From Butyrivibrio hungatei (lineage in GTDB: Bacteria > Bacillota > Clostridia > Lachnospirales > Lachnospiraceae), in contig NZ_FMUR01000003.1 in assembly GCF_900101605.1 (NCBI RefSeq), positions 124,001-188,000 on the forward strand: a stretch of DNA of 64,000 nucleotides. The letters are read 5' to 3'. Within the stretch, counting starts at the first letter, position 1. Each line of letters opens with the position of its first letter. The position numbers and the translations under genes are program-made. Below the pieces are notes generated by a model. The model did not search any database, was not told the DNA's origin, and saw only the letters and a list, made by a program, of their open reading frames with translations. Shown piece after piece: positions 1-9,012 of this stretch.

Positions 1-745
1 CTCTTCCGTCATCCGGAAGAGGTTCGCCACCGTTTTGGTCGGTAACTTTGCCCTTGGAATCGTCAGGCTTTTCTGAACTATCCTCTTTGTTTGCACTGTC
101 AGTATCTTTTTCTTTATCGGCCTCTTTGTCTGTTTCGCTGTCTTTTTGACTGTCAGTGTCTTCGGTAGATTCTTTGTTCGGATCACAATCAGTATCTTTT
201 TTCTGATCGTCACCGGTGTTTTTGTCCTTGTTGCAATCTGTGTTCTGATTGTCACCGGTATCCTTGTTCTTATTGCAATCAGTGTTCTGATCGCCGTCCT
301 TATCTTTGTTACAGTCCGTGTTCTTATCACAGGACTTATCCTTGTTGCAATCTGTGTTATTATCACAGACGTTGTTGCAATCCTTTTTTCTCTTATTGCA
401 ACCGTTGCCGTTGTTGTTATCGGCGTTGTTGCTGTCAATATCAAGATTAAGATCGGTACTGTTTCCGTCACTTGAATCCTCTGTCGTCCCCTCGTTAGAA
501 GAATCATCCGACGAATCCTCGAGCTGATCGAGAAGATCGCTTATATCTTCCAGATCTTCCTTAGATATATCATTTTCATCAAGAATCTTTGAAATATCAA
601 TGTCTTTATCGGTATCGATGTCCTCAAGCAGATCGTAATATGCTTCTATGTCATCATAATCACATCCACTCAATGACATCGATGTTGTTGCAAGAATTGT
701 GAATACCGTTGCATATCTTAATATTTTGCAACTTTTTTCTTTCAT
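1..745 (-). CDS. Asn/Asp/Cys-repeat lipoprotein, C-terminus beyond window
   Basis: The frame is open from an ATG at 745 down to base 1, so the gene runs off the left edge (248 codons seen). The N-terminus is a lipoprotein signal: a basic start (MKEK), a hydrophobic stretch and the lipobox LSGC around residues 25-28, so the mature protein should be attached to the outer face of the membrane. Residues 30-100 are acidic (ILDENDISKEDLEDISDLLD). After that comes a low-complexity region rich in Asn, Asp, Lys and Cys, with the unit NTDCNKDK repeated several times at roughly 12-14 residue spacing (plus-strand positions about 190-400). The remaining tail is Asp/Glu/Lys/Ser-rich. I recognise no enzymatic domain; a domain may lie beyond the edge. 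The Shine-Dalgarno site before 745 is weak; the start is chosen because it gives the complete signal peptide. A six-codon frame (MVKRMT) with a strong ribosome site lies just upstream, near 775-805. Function unknown. Confidence 0.7.
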   Translation of the reverse strand, partial: MKEKSCKILRYATVFTILATTSMSLSGCDYDDIEAYYDLLEDIDTDKDIDISKILDENDISKEDLEDISDLLDQLEDSSDDSSNEGTTEDSSDGNSTDLNLDIDSNNADNNNGNGCNKRKKDCNNVCDNNTDCNKDKSCDKNTDCNKDKDGDQNTDCNKNKDTGDNQNTDCNKDKNTGDDQKKDTDCDPNKESTEDTDSQKDSETDKEADKEKDTDSANKEDSSEKPDDSKGKVTDQNGGEPLPDDGR

Positions 746-851
746 CCATATTAAGTTTTTCTTAACTATTAAGTCATTCTTTTCACCATTTTTTCTCTTT
801 CCTCTTAAGCGTATCCTCAATAAATTACCCCCGTTGTGTTGCTTGTACTAC

Positions 852-2456
852 TTAGTTTCTCTTAAATTCTGAAAGCATTAATCCCTCATTTCTTTCAATA
901 GTCATTCCTACACTCCATTCGTTAACAAATAGAAGAAGCGGTCTGTCATGCATATCTTTGATCTTTTTCATGTCAGAAGTACCGATAATAGAGGCCATAT
1001 CTATGTTATCGTTGTCCACCCATCTGATATGTTCGTATGGAAGATTTTCCAGAATGATATCTACATTGTACTCGCTTTGTAACCTAAATTTCAAGACGTC
1101 AAATTGAAGAATTCCAACAACTCCGACAATTATTTCTTCCAAACCCGTGTTAAACTCTTGAAAAATCTGGATTGCACCCTCTTGAGCAATTTGTGAAATT
1201 CCTTTAACAAATTGTTTACGTTTCATTGTGTCGACCTGACGCACTCGTGCAAAATGTTCCGGAGCGAAAGTCGGAATACCCTGATAGACAACATTATCCT
1301 TAGGCATACAAACAGTATCTCCGATAGCAAAAATACCCGGATCGAATACACCCATGATATCTCCTGCGTAAGCCTCGCTCAAAATTTTTCTTTCATCGGC
1401 CATAAGCTGCTGCGGCTGAGAAAGACGCATTACTTTTCCACTCTGTACATGCTTAACTTCTTTATTCGCATCATATCTTCCCGAACAGATTCTCATAAAT
1501 GCAACTCTGTCTCTGTGAGCTTTATTCATGTTGGCCTGAATCTTAAATACAAATGCGGTAAAGTCTCTCTCAAACGGATCGATCATCTCTCCGTCTGCAG
1601 ATGTACGTCCCATAGGAGGAGTAGCCATCTTAAGGAAGTGGTGTAAAAAGAGCTCTACTCCGAAATTCTGAAGCGCAGATCCAAAGAATACAGGTGTAAG
1701 TTCACCCTTTCTTACTCTCTCAAGGTCATATTCAGCTCCTGCCCCATCCAAAAGCTCAATTTCACCCTGTAATTTTTCAAACGCTTCATCTCCGACATGA
1801 GTTTCAATTCCTTCTTTGTCGGTAAGGTCTATTATTGTCTCCGTACCTTCTTTGGTACCTTTCTGTGTATCAGCGAAAGTAACGATATGTCCCTCTCTTC
1901 TGTCATATATTCCCTTGAAGTTCTTACCCGAACCGATAGGCCAGTTCATAGGACATGTTGCAATTCCAAGATTGTTTTCGATATCATCAAGAAGATCGAA
2001 AGTATCCATCGCATCACGGTCAAGCTTGTTGATAAAAGTAAAGATCGGAATATGACTCATAGCGCAGACTTTGAACAATTTTCTTGTCTGTGCCTCAACA
2101 CCCTTACTAGCGTCAATTACCATGACTGCAGAATCGGCTGCCATAAGTGTTCTGTATGTATCCTCAGAGAAATCCTGGTGTCCCGGCGTATCCAGGATAT
2201 TTATGCAGCATCCCTCAAAATTAAACTGAAGCACAGAAGAAGTAACCGAGATACCACGCTGTTTCTCAATTTCCATCCAGTCGGATACAGCATGTCTTGC
2301 AGTAGCTTTTCCCTTAACGCTTCCCGCCATATTGATTGCACCGCCGTAGAGAAGGAATTTCTCTGTAAGTGTAGTCTTACCTGCATCGGGGTGTGAAATA
2401 ATCGCAAATGTACGTCTCTTATTTATCTCATTTATTGTTTCTTTTGTATTACTCAT
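852..2456 (-). CDS. prfC: Peptide chain release factor 3
   Basis: A 534-residue translational GTPase that recycles release factors RF1/RF2 from the ribosome after peptide release. The GTPase domain shows the P-loop HPDAGKTTLTEK near the N-terminus, the G3 motif DTPGHQDF and the G4 motif NKLDRDAMD, in the RF3 rather than EF-G spelling (SHPDAGKTT, PMNWPIGSG). Later conserved stretches include HVQSGKVMRLSQPQQLMADER and QFDVLKFRLQSEYN. Length matches the family (about 530 aa). The open frame extends 18 codons further upstream, but the ATG at 2456 has an AAAGGA site about 10 nt upstream and the usual N-terminus, so it is preferred. The next gene upstream on this strand is pnp, about 260 bp away with structured intergenic RNA. 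RF3 is cytoplasmic. Confidence 0.96.
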   Translation of the reverse strand: MSNTKETINEINKRRTFAIISHPDAGKTTLTEKFLLYGGAINMAGSVKGKATARHAVSDWMEIEKQRGISVTSSVLQFNFEGCCINILDTPGHQDFSEDTYRTLMAADSAVMVIDASKGVEAQTRKLFKVCAMSHIPIFTFINKLDRDAMDTFDLLDDIENNLGIATCPMNWPIGSGKNFKGIYDRREGHIVTFADTQKGTKEGTETIIDLTDKEGIETHVGDEAFEKLQGEIELLDGAGAEYDLERVRKGELTPVFFGSALQNFGVELFLHHFLKMATPPMGRTSADGEMIDPFERDFTAFVFKIQANMNKAHRDRVAFMRICSGRYDANKEVKHVQSGKVMRLSQPQQLMADERKILSEAYAGDIMGVFDPGIFAIGDTVCMPKDNVVYQGIPTFAPEHFARVRQVDTMKRKQFVKGISQIAQEGAIQIFQEFNTGLEEIIVGVVGILQFDVLKFRLQSEYNVDIILENLPYEHIRWVDNDNIDMASIIGTSDMKKIKDMHDRPLLLFVNEWSVGMTIERNEGLMLSEFKRN

Positions 2457-2556
2457 CTCTTTTTTCCTTTCTGAACTGCATTCAATCCGTTTATAGTTAT
2501 TACTATGCAATCCAGAACTTAAGGTTCAAAATGCATTTCTTTTTCCTCTACTCAAC

Positions 2557-2590
2557 ATGAGGCCGGCATGAATTAACATCCCGACCTCAT
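2557..2590 (-). other. Strong hairpin in the pnp-prfC gap, no U-tract
   Basis: Read on the minus strand, ATGAGG and CCTCAT form the outer arms, CGG/CCG and ATG/CAT the inner stem, with one wobble, one mismatch and a six-base loop. There is no T-run on either side, so it is not a classical terminator. It sits about 100 bp upstream of the prfC start and could be a processing site or leader structure. A second, weaker inverted repeat (TTCTG...CAGAA arms) lies at about 2650-2685. Otherwise the 264-bp gap between pnp and prfC shows only a possible TATAAT-like -10 near 2600 and no gene. Confidence 0.4.
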
Positions 2591-2720
2591 AAATCTGTTT
2601 ATTATTATAGTTACTGATAGGACTAAGTAAGTTCTACTTTCATAAGGAGGTTCTGCTCTCGCACTTTGTGCTCGCCAGAACTAAGTAGTACACCAGACTC
2701 GAAAAAACCTCGTCAGGTGA

Positions 2721-4805
2721 TTACTTAGCGTCCTTGATTGAGAAGCTGATTCTTCCCATCTTATCCTTACCGAGGCATACAACCTTAACTACATCGCCGA
2801 GTGTAAGAACATCCTCTACGCGGTCGATTCTCTCCTTGGAAATCTTGCTGATATGAACCATACCCTCTTTTCCGGGAGCGAACTCAACAAATGCACCAAA
2901 CTCTTTTATGCTGATTACCTTACCTGTGAAGGTCTGACCTTTTTCGAAATCAGTAACAATGATATTTACCATATCGATTGCCTGCTGAAGCTTCTCCTGG
3001 TCTTCTCCGCATACAGAAACCTTACCGTCATCGGTAATATCGATCTTAACGCCTGTACGAGCGATGATCTCGTTGATTGTCTTTCCTCTCTGTCCGACAA
3101 CATCACCGATCTTCTCGGGATCGATCTGAATAGATACGATCTTGGGAGCATACTTGGATACTTCCTTACGAGGCTCAGCAATAGCCTTGCTCATACACTC
3201 GTCCATGATGAAGAATCTTGCCTCGCGGCACTGCTCGATAGCTGTCTCAACGATAGGCTTTGTAAGACCGTGAATCTTGATATCCATCTGGATAGCTGTG
3301 ATACCGTCTTTTGTACCTGTTACCTTGAAGTCCATATCTCCGAAGAAATCTTCAAGTCCCTGAATATCTGTAAGTACGATGAAATCATCGTCTGTATCGC
3401 CTGTTACAAGACCACAGCTTATACCTGCAACCATCTTCTTGATAGGAACACCTGCAGCCATAAGTGACATACATGATGCGCAAGTTGAAGCCATTGATGT
3501 AGATCCGTTTGACTCAAATGTCTCTGATACGCAACGGATTGCATAAGGGAACTCTTCAGGACTTGGAAGAACGGGAAGAAGTGCTCTCTCTGCAAGTGCA
3601 CCGTGTCCGATTTCTCTACGTCCGGGTCCTCTTGAAACCTTTGTCTCACCTACTGAATAAGCAGGGAAGTTGTACTGGTGTACATATCTCTTATCTGAAG
3701 CAAACTCATCAAGTCCCTCAACTTTCTGAGCCTCTGAAAGAGGTGCAAGAGTTGTAACGTCACAGATCTGTGTCTGTCCACGAGTGAACATGGCACTTCC
3801 ATGTACTCTGGGAATGATGTCAACCTCAGCTGAAAGAGGTCTGATCTGCTTGATATCACGTCCGTCGGGTCTCTTGTGATCTTTGAGGATCATCTTACGA
3901 ACGGTCTTCTTCTCATACTGATAAATAGCCTCACCAAGAATTGCAAGCCACTCTTCGTTCTCTGCAAACTTCTCTGTAAGCTTATCTGTTATCTCTGCAA
4001 TATTGTTCTCTCTTGTCTGCTTATCGTCTGTAAATACAGCCTTCTCCATCTCCTCGGGAGGAACAACCTCTTTGATAGCTGCAAAGAGTTCCTCGGGAAC
4101 AGCACAGCTTGTATACTCGTGCTTGGGCTTACCGATCTCTGCAACGATACCCTTGAAGAATTCGATGATCTGAAGGTTTACATCATGAGCCTTGTAGATA
4201 GCTTCCTTCATCTTCTCCTCAGGAATCTCATTAGCTCCTGCCTCGATCATGATAACCTTCTGTCCTACAGATGCAACCGTAAGCTTAAGGTCACCAGTGT
4301 TCCACTGTTCCTGTGTGGGGTTGATGATAAGCTCACCGTCAACCATACCAACCTGTGTCATAGCACAAGGGCCGTCGAAAGGAATATCTGAAATTGAAAC
4401 AGATACAGATGCACCAAGCATAGCTACGAGCTCAGGTCTGCACTGATTATCAACAGCCATAACCATAGTCTCGATTGTTACATCATTTCTGTAATCCTTA
4501 GGGAAAAGAGGACGCATAGGGCGATCGATAACACGGCTTGTAAGGATAGCATTCTCAGAAGGCTTACCCTCTCTCTTGTTATATCCGCCGGGGAACTTGC
4601 CCACTGCATAGAATTTCTCGCTGTATTCAACGCTCAAAGGGAAGAAATCAATTCCTTCTCTGGGCTTTGCAGATGCTGTCGCCGTACAAAGAACTGTTGT
4701 ATCTCCATACTGCATAAATGCACATCCGTTAGCCTGTTTACCAACTTTGCCGATCTCTACTTTAAGAGTACGTCCGGCAAGATCCATTGTGTAAGTCTTA
4801 ACCAT
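2721..4805 (-). CDS. pnp: Polyribonucleotide nucleotidyltransferase (PNPase)
   Basis: A 694-residue phosphorolytic 3'-5' exoribonuclease of mRNA decay. The order is complete: first RNase PH domain (MDLAGRTLKVEIGKVGKQANGC from the start), alpha-helical linker, second RNase PH domain with RPDGRDIKQIRPLS near residue 320 and the MTLM-like region SLMAAGVPIKKMVAGISCGLV, then a KH domain (IGDVVGQRGKTINEI, about residue 555) and an S1 domain (GKVISIKEFGAFVEFAPGKEGMVHIS, about residue 620) at the C-terminus. The ATG at 4805 has AAGGAG seven bases upstream and gives the usual MVKTY start; an earlier in-frame start at 4820 lacks such a site. It follows rpsO, the widespread rpsO-pnp pairing. A possible weak terminator-like stem followed by T6 overlaps the stop codon region (about 2700-2720). 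Confidence 0.98.
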   Translation of the reverse strand: MVKTYTMDLAGRTLKVEIGKVGKQANGCAFMQYGDTTVLCTATASAKPREGIDFFPLSVEYSEKFYAVGKFPGGYNKREGKPSENAILTSRVIDRPMRPLFPKDYRNDVTIETMVMAVDNQCRPELVAMLGASVSVSISDIPFDGPCAMTQVGMVDGELIINPTQEQWNTGDLKLTVASVGQKVIMIEAGANEIPEEKMKEAIYKAHDVNLQIIEFFKGIVAEIGKPKHEYTSCAVPEELFAAIKEVVPPEEMEKAVFTDDKQTRENNIAEITDKLTEKFAENEEWLAILGEAIYQYEKKTVRKMILKDHKRPDGRDIKQIRPLSAEVDIIPRVHGSAMFTRGQTQICDVTTLAPLSEAQKVEGLDEFASDKRYVHQYNFPAYSVGETKVSRGPGRREIGHGALAERALLPVLPSPEEFPYAIRCVSETFESNGSTSMASTCASCMSLMAAGVPIKKMVAGISCGLVTGDTDDDFIVLTDIQGLEDFFGDMDFKVTGTKDGITAIQMDIKIHGLTKPIVETAIEQCREARFFIMDECMSKAIAEPRKEVSKYAPKIVSIQIDPEKIGDVVGQRGKTINEIIARTGVKIDITDDGKVSVCGEDQEKLQQAIDMVNIIVTDFEKGQTFTGKVISIKEFGAFVEFAPGKEGMVHISKISKERIDRVEDVLTLGDVVKVVCLGKDKMGRISFSIKDAK

Positions 4806-5000
4806 TTTTATCTCCTTCACTCACATTAATCCGAATATGATACGTGGGTTTCAAGGTCATAATATGCATCTCGAATGCGTCGAAATGTATATTATAACTT
4901 TGAAAGCCCCGGTTCATATTCCATCACTTGAACAAAACATTAATAAAGACGGAATAAGCCGATTTGCATCAGCCTCATCCCGCCTTATTGTTTCTACAGA

Positions 5001-5267
5001 TTACTTTCTCAAACCAAGATCTGCGATAAGCTTACGATAAGCTTCGATATCCTTCTTCTTGAGGTATCCGAGAAGGCTACGTCTCTGACCAACCATCTTA
5101 AGAAGACCTCTTCTTGAGTGGTGATCCTTAGGGTTCTTCTGAAGGTGAGCGTTGAGCTCCTGGATTCTCTCAGTAAGAATTGCAACCTGAACTTCCGGTG
5201 AACCTGTATCTCCGGCTTTTCTCGCAAACTTGTTGATAACTTCTGTTTTCTTCTCTTTTGTGATCAT
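5001..5267 (-). CDS. rpsO: 30S ribosomal protein S15
   Basis: An 88-residue primary 16S rRNA-binding protein of the small subunit platform. The typical S15 stretches are present: [36 protein letters not shown] and [15 protein letters not shown]. The start at 5267 ([10 protein letters not shown]) has AAGGAG seven bases upstream; the frame is open 16 codons further, but those residues are not S15-like. Its promoter is at 5387-5415, leaving a leader of roughly 110 nt, long enough for the S15 autoregulatory structures known in several bacteria, though I cannot fold it with confidence. pnp follows after about 195 bp containing an imperfect hairpin with AATAAG/CTTATT arms (about 4950-4990), a possible processing site. 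Confidence 0.98.
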   Translation of the reverse strand: MITKEKKTEVINKFARKAGDTGSPEVQVAILTERIQELNAHLQKNPKDHHSRRGLLKMVGQRRSLLGYLKKKDIEAYRKLIADLGLRK

Positions 5268-5386
5268 TTCTACACTCCTTATAATATTTTCTGAATCCGC
5301 CCGATACACAGACAAGGGTTGGAGTATCCCATATCCGAGTATAGGTAGTTCCGTTACCGACCATATAATCAGTAGGCAACTAAGTT

Positions 5387-5415
5387 ATATTAGCATATAT
5401 ATTCTTTTATGTAAA
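5387..5415 (-). promoter_or_regulatory. Promoter of rpsO-pnp
   Basis: On the minus strand a -35 TTTACA (5410-5415) and a -10 TAATAT (5387-5392) are separated by exactly 17 bp. A second, overlapping candidate -35 TTGACA lies a little upstream, around 5424-5431. Transcription would start near 5380, upstream of rpsO. Confidence 0.75.
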
Positions 5416-5479
5416 GTCATTAGCGTATTGTCAAAAACGTTTCCATCATGCCCGTATTCATGCGTAGATCCGCTTAAGA

Positions 5480-7039
5480 TCACAGACGTGTCGTCCATTT
5501 CGAGCAATCAAGGACCTCCGTCGCAAGACCTTCATAAAAATCAGGTTCATGGCACACCATAAGTATGCTTCCCTTGTATTCCAAAAGTGCTCTCTTAAGC
5601 TCATCCTTTGCATCGACATCAAGATGGTTTGTAGGCTCGTCGAGAACAAGAAGGTTTGATTCTCTGTTTATAAGTTTACAGAGCCTTACTTTGGCCTGCT
5701 CTCCTCCCGAAAGCACCTTGCACTTACTCTCTATATGCTTGGTCGTAAGTCCGCATTTGGCAAGCGCGGAGCGAACTTCATACTGTGAAAATCCCGGAAA
5801 TTCGTTCCAGATTTCCTGCATACATGTAGTCTCGATATCAGGTGACATCTCCTGCTCAAAATAACCGATCTCGACATTTTCTCCGAGTTCCACCGTTCCT
5901 TCAAGTGAAGGAATAAGTCCGAGAATACTCTTTAAAAGAGTTGTCTTTCCTATTCCGTTTGCTCCCGTAAGAACAATCTTAGAGCCTCTCTCCATGGTTA
6001 TGTTAAGAGGTGATGAAAGTGGATCGTCATATCCTATCACAAGGTCTTTTGTCTCAAATATAACTTTGCCGGGTGTCCTTGCCACCTTGAAATTAAACTC
6101 AGGCTTTGGCTTTTCCTTCACCATTTCGATTATGTCCATGTTATCAAGTTTCTTTTGCCTTGCCATAGCCATATTTCTGGTAGCGACCCTTGCCTTGTTT
6201 CTTGCAACAAAGTCCTTAAGATCCGCAATTTCCTGCTGTTGCCTGTTATATGCGGCTTCTCTTTGAGCTTTTTTCATCTCATATACTTCCATAAACTTAT
6301 CGTAGTCGCCGACGTATCTGTCAAGAGAATGTGTCTGGCCGTCCATGTGGTAAATTATGTTCACCACGCTGTTAAGGAACGGTATGTCATGCGATATAAG
6401 TATAAAAGCATTTTCGTAGTCCTGAAGATATCTTGTCAGCCATACGATATGCTCCGCATCGAGATAGTTTGTAGGCTCGTCGAGAAGCAAGATATCAGGC
6501 TTTTCAAGAAGGAGCTTACCAAGAAGTATCTTGGTTCTCTGTCCTCCCGAAAGCTCGGTTACATCCCTGTCAAGGCCAAGATCAAGGAAGCCCAAAGCCC
6601 TTGAAACCTCTTCTATCTTCGAATCAATAAGATAAAAATCATGGTTGGTAAGAAGATCCTGAATCGTTCCGAGCTCTTCCATGTAATCTTCAAGTGTCTT
6701 TTCATCTGCTTCAGCCATTGCATCGCAGATCTCATTCATTCTGCGTTCCATCTCATAAAGTGGCTCATATGCGGAAGCGAGAACGTCACGTATAGTCATT
6801 CCCTGCTTCAATACGGCATGCTGATCGAGGTAACCCACCTTTACATTCTTGGCCCACTCGATCTTACCCGCATCAGGCATAAGTTTTCCGATAATAATAT
6901 TCATAAAAGTGGACTTTCCTTCGCCGTTTGCTCCGACAAGTCCGATGTGCTCACCTTTTAACAATCTGAAAGAAACATCGTCAAATATGGCCCTGTCTCC
7001 AAAACCATGTGTGAGATGTTCGACATTTAATATACTCAC
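5480..7039 (-). CDS. ABC-F family ATPase (YbiT-like)
   Basis: A 519-residue cytoplasmic protein with two ABC nucleotide-binding domains and no membrane segment, the ABC-F plan of ribosome-associated ATPases. Domain 1: Walker A GANGEGKST, signature LSGGQRTK, Walker B LLLDEPTNYLD. Domain 2: Walker A GANGIGKTT, signature LSGGEQAKV, Walker B VLDEPTNHLD. Between them is the charged linker (ERMNEICDAMAEADEK..., KKAQREAAYNRQQQEIADLKDFVARNKAR). Such proteins remodel the ribosomal tRNA sites; some give resistance to ribosome-targeting antibiotics, but this one looks like the housekeeping YbiT-like group. The start codon is GTG at 7039 with GAGGAG nine bases upstream; it directly follows the ribF stop codon, so the two are probably translated from one message. 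Confidence 0.9.
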   Translation of the reverse strand: MSILNVEHLTHGFGDRAIFDDVSFRLLKGEHIGLVGANGEGKSTFMNIIIGKLMPDAGKIEWAKNVKVGYLDQHAVLKQGMTIRDVLASAYEPLYEMERRMNEICDAMAEADEKTLEDYMEELGTIQDLLTNHDFYLIDSKIEEVSRALGFLDLGLDRDVTELSGGQRTKILLGKLLLEKPDILLLDEPTNYLDAEHIVWLTRYLQDYENAFILISHDIPFLNSVVNIIYHMDGQTHSLDRYVGDYDKFMEVYEMKKAQREAAYNRQQQEIADLKDFVARNKARVATRNMAMARQKKLDNMDIIEMVKEKPKPEFNFKVARTPGKVIFETKDLVIGYDDPLSSPLNITMERGSKIVLTGANGIGKTTLLKSILGLIPSLEGTVELGENVEIGYFEQEMSPDIETTCMQEIWNEFPGFSQYEVRSALAKCGLTTKHIESKCKVLSGGEQAKVRLCKLINRESNLLVLDEPTNHLDVDAKDELKRALLEYKGSILMVCHEPDFYEGLATEVLDCSKWTTRL

Positions 7040-7954
7040 TTAAAAACTCCTCACTGCATTTTTTATATCCTGCTGAATCTGCAATTTCAGCTGCTCCATA
7101 CTTTCAAACTTCATCTCGGGTCTTACGAAGCTGTGGAGCACAACTTCTATATACTCGCCGTATACATCGCTGTCAAAATCATATATGTACGTCTCGACAC
7201 CGACTTTTTCTTTGTCCGAAACCGTAGGCTTTCGCCCTATATTTGTCATTCCCTTAAACTCGCTGTCCCCGATCCTGACCGTACTGGAATATACACCGTA
7301 TGGAGGAAGGAGTTTCATCGAAGGCGGAAGAATATTCACAGTGGGCACGCCTATCGTATGTCCGAGATGATTTCCGTGTTCCACGATTCCGGATATCGAA
7401 TAATCCGCACCGAGAAGCCTTTTTGAAAGTGCAATATCCCCATCCGAGATAGCATTTCTGACTCTCGTGGAGCTTACCTCTTCTCCGTCGATCTTCACCT
7501 TATCAATAATGCAAAGTTCGTATGACAGCTCTTTTTCAAGCTTTTCAAGCAGCGCGCTGTCGCCTTTTCCCTTGTCACCAAAAGAAACATCACTTCCCGC
7601 CGCGATAAAGCCTGCATTAAGTTCATCTACAAGGATCCTTCTTACAAATTCCTCGGGATCGGTCGCCGCAGTTTCATCATTCAGCGGAAACATCACAAGA
7701 ATATCAACGCCAAGGTCTTTAAATGCCTTGAGCTTTTCTTCCTTCGTAAAAAGCTGCGTCACCGGATGCCCCAAAAAGAATTCCTCCGGTGAAGGATCGA
7801 ACGTGAACACAGTTGCCTTGAGCCCTTCCTTTTTCTTTTCAAGAATCTTGGAAAGAAGCTCCTTGTGCCCGACATGTATTCCGTCAAACTTTCCTATCGC
7901 AACCGCAGTTTTCTCGCGGATATTCAATTTATCAAGTTCGGTTATTATCTTCAT
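7040..7954 (-). CDS. ribF: Bifunctional riboflavin kinase / FAD synthetase
   Basis: A 304-residue enzyme that phosphorylates riboflavin to FMN and adenylylates FMN to FAD. The N-terminal nucleotidyltransferase domain shows AVAIGKFDGIHVGHKELL, FTFDPSPEEFF and SSTRVRNAISDGDI; the C-terminal kinase domain shows YSISGIVEHGNHLGHTIGVPTVNI, PPYGVYSS and GMTNIGRKPTVS. The frame continues to a TTG at 7987 inside the end of truB, but the ATG at 7954 gives the normal MKIITEL start; it lies about 23 bp after the truB stop, and its ribosome site is poor, so coupling to truB translation is likely. No FMN riboswitch is visible upstream. Confidence 0.95.
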   Translation of the reverse strand: MKIITELDKLNIREKTAVAIGKFDGIHVGHKELLSKILEKKKEGLKATVFTFDPSPEEFFLGHPVTQLFTKEEKLKAFKDLGVDILVMFPLNDETAATDPEEFVRRILVDELNAGFIAAGSDVSFGDKGKGDSALLEKLEKELSYELCIIDKVKIDGEEVSSTRVRNAISDGDIALSKRLLGADYSISGIVEHGNHLGHTIGVPTVNILPPSMKLLPPYGVYSSTVRIGDSEFKGMTNIGRKPTVSDKEKVGVETYIYDFDSDVYGEYIEVVLHSFVRPEMKFESMEQLKLQIQQDIKNAVRSF

Positions 7955-7976
7955 TTTGACCCAATATCCGTTCTGA

Positions 7977-8936
7977 TTATTTTTCAAAAAAGAATTTATC
8001 TACGTTAAACATTGCCGTCTTTGCACTGTAAGTGTAGATTCCAAAGAAAACATCATCTTCTGAATAAACTCTGAACTTATTACCTTCAGAGAACATCTCA
8101 TTTTCGTATTCTTTGTCGTTTACGCCTTCCGGATCTTCATTTATGATATTATTCCTTCTGAAACTGTTTCCGTTCTCTAAAAGCGTTCTGACAGCGTTTT
8201 TCACATGTATCTTATCAAGGTCTCTGAAAATATATTCAGGCGACTTGATAATCTCTGTAAGTGTGCCTGCATCTCTCATATCCTCAACCTGTGAAAGCGT
8301 AACTGCCGTATCCAGAGTAAATGCTCCGACTCTTGTTCTTGTAAGGTGCTGCATTGCCGCACCACAACCGAGTCTAAGTCCGATATCGTGGCAAAGAGTC
8401 CTGATATACGTTCCCTTGCTGCACTTAACTTCTATTGTAAAAAGACCTTCAGACTCAATATGCGAATCATCAAGAACCGATATTGCAGAAATATGCACTT
8501 TTCTTGGCTTTCTCTCAACTTCAATACCTTCCCTTGCAAGCTCGTAGAGCTTTCTTCCGTCCTTTTTTATAGCAGAATACATGGGAGGAATCTGATCGTA
8601 ATCGCCCACAAAAGCTTTTACCGCTTCATGTACCTGTTCTTTGGTAACTTTTACATCACTTGTATCTATGATATTTCCGGACATATCCTGCGTATCCGTT
8701 GTAACTCCGAGCCTGCATACGGCTATATATTCCTTGTCGTGATCCGTGAGCATCTCAACAAGCTTCGTTCCCGTTCCGAGGCATACAACAAGAACCCCGA
8801 CCGCATCAGGATCGAGCGTTCCGGTGTGACCTATCTTTTTTTGCTTTAGGATGCCTCTTAATTTGGCAACCACGTCATTTGACGTAAATCCGGGTTCTTT
8901 ATAGATATTTATAAGTCCGTTGTATGTACTTTTCAT
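7977..8936 (-). CDS. truB: tRNA pseudouridine(55) synthase
   Basis: A 319-residue enzyme that makes pseudouridine 55 in the T-loop of tRNA. The opening GLINIYKEPGFTSNDVVAKLRG, the catalytic-Asp motif GHTGTLDPDAVGVLVVCLG, PPMYSAIKKDGRKLYELAREG and CSKGTYIRTLCHDIG are all typical. The C-terminal part after residue 240 is less conserved and resembles a degraded PUA-like tail. The ATG at 8936 has GGGAG about five bases upstream. It is separated from nrnA by a terminator hairpin but is followed at once by ribF, the usual truB-ribF pair. Confidence 0.96.
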   Translation of the reverse strand: MKSTYNGLINIYKEPGFTSNDVVAKLRGILKQKKIGHTGTLDPDAVGVLVVCLGTGTKLVEMLTDHDKEYIAVCRLGVTTDTQDMSGNIIDTSDVKVTKEQVHEAVKAFVGDYDQIPPMYSAIKKDGRKLYELAREGIEVERKPRKVHISAISVLDDSHIESEGLFTIEVKCSKGTYIRTLCHDIGLRLGCGAAMQHLTRTRVGAFTLDTAVTLSQVEDMRDAGTLTEIIKSPEYIFRDLDKIHVKNAVRTLLENGNSFRRNNIINEDPEGVNDKEYENEMFSEGNKFRVYSEDDVFFGIYTYSAKTAMFNVDKFFFEK

Positions 8937-8952
8937 ATTCTCCCGTGTTCTT

Positions 8953-8998
8953 AAAAAGGTACCCCTAAAAACAATCTTTATGGGTACCTTTTTCTTTT
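8953..8998 (-). terminator. Bidirectional-looking intrinsic terminator between nrnA and truB
   Basis: Arms AAAAAGGTACCC and GGGTACCTTTTT form a 12-bp stem around a loop of about 18 bases, with a T-run after the hairpin on either strand. On the minus strand it would end, or attenuate, the rimP-nusA-infB-rbfA-nrnA transcript before truB. Confidence 0.8.
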
Positions 8999-9012
8999 AC
9001 TATAAAATATTT

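Noticed and set aside
146-527. Plus-strand open frames rich in Val/Ile/Leu over the left-edge lipoprotein
   Set aside because: They are antisense shadows of the Asn/Asp/Lys repeats of the minus-strand gene and have no ribosome sites.
846-858. 13-base sequence GTACTACTTAGTT repeated in inverse orientation near 2675-2690
   Set aside because: A 13-base match is expected by chance in 64 kb and has no surrounding similarity.
7954-8000. FMN riboswitch before ribF
   Set aside because: ribF follows truB by about 23 bp, leaving no room, and no conserved riboswitch core was seen.
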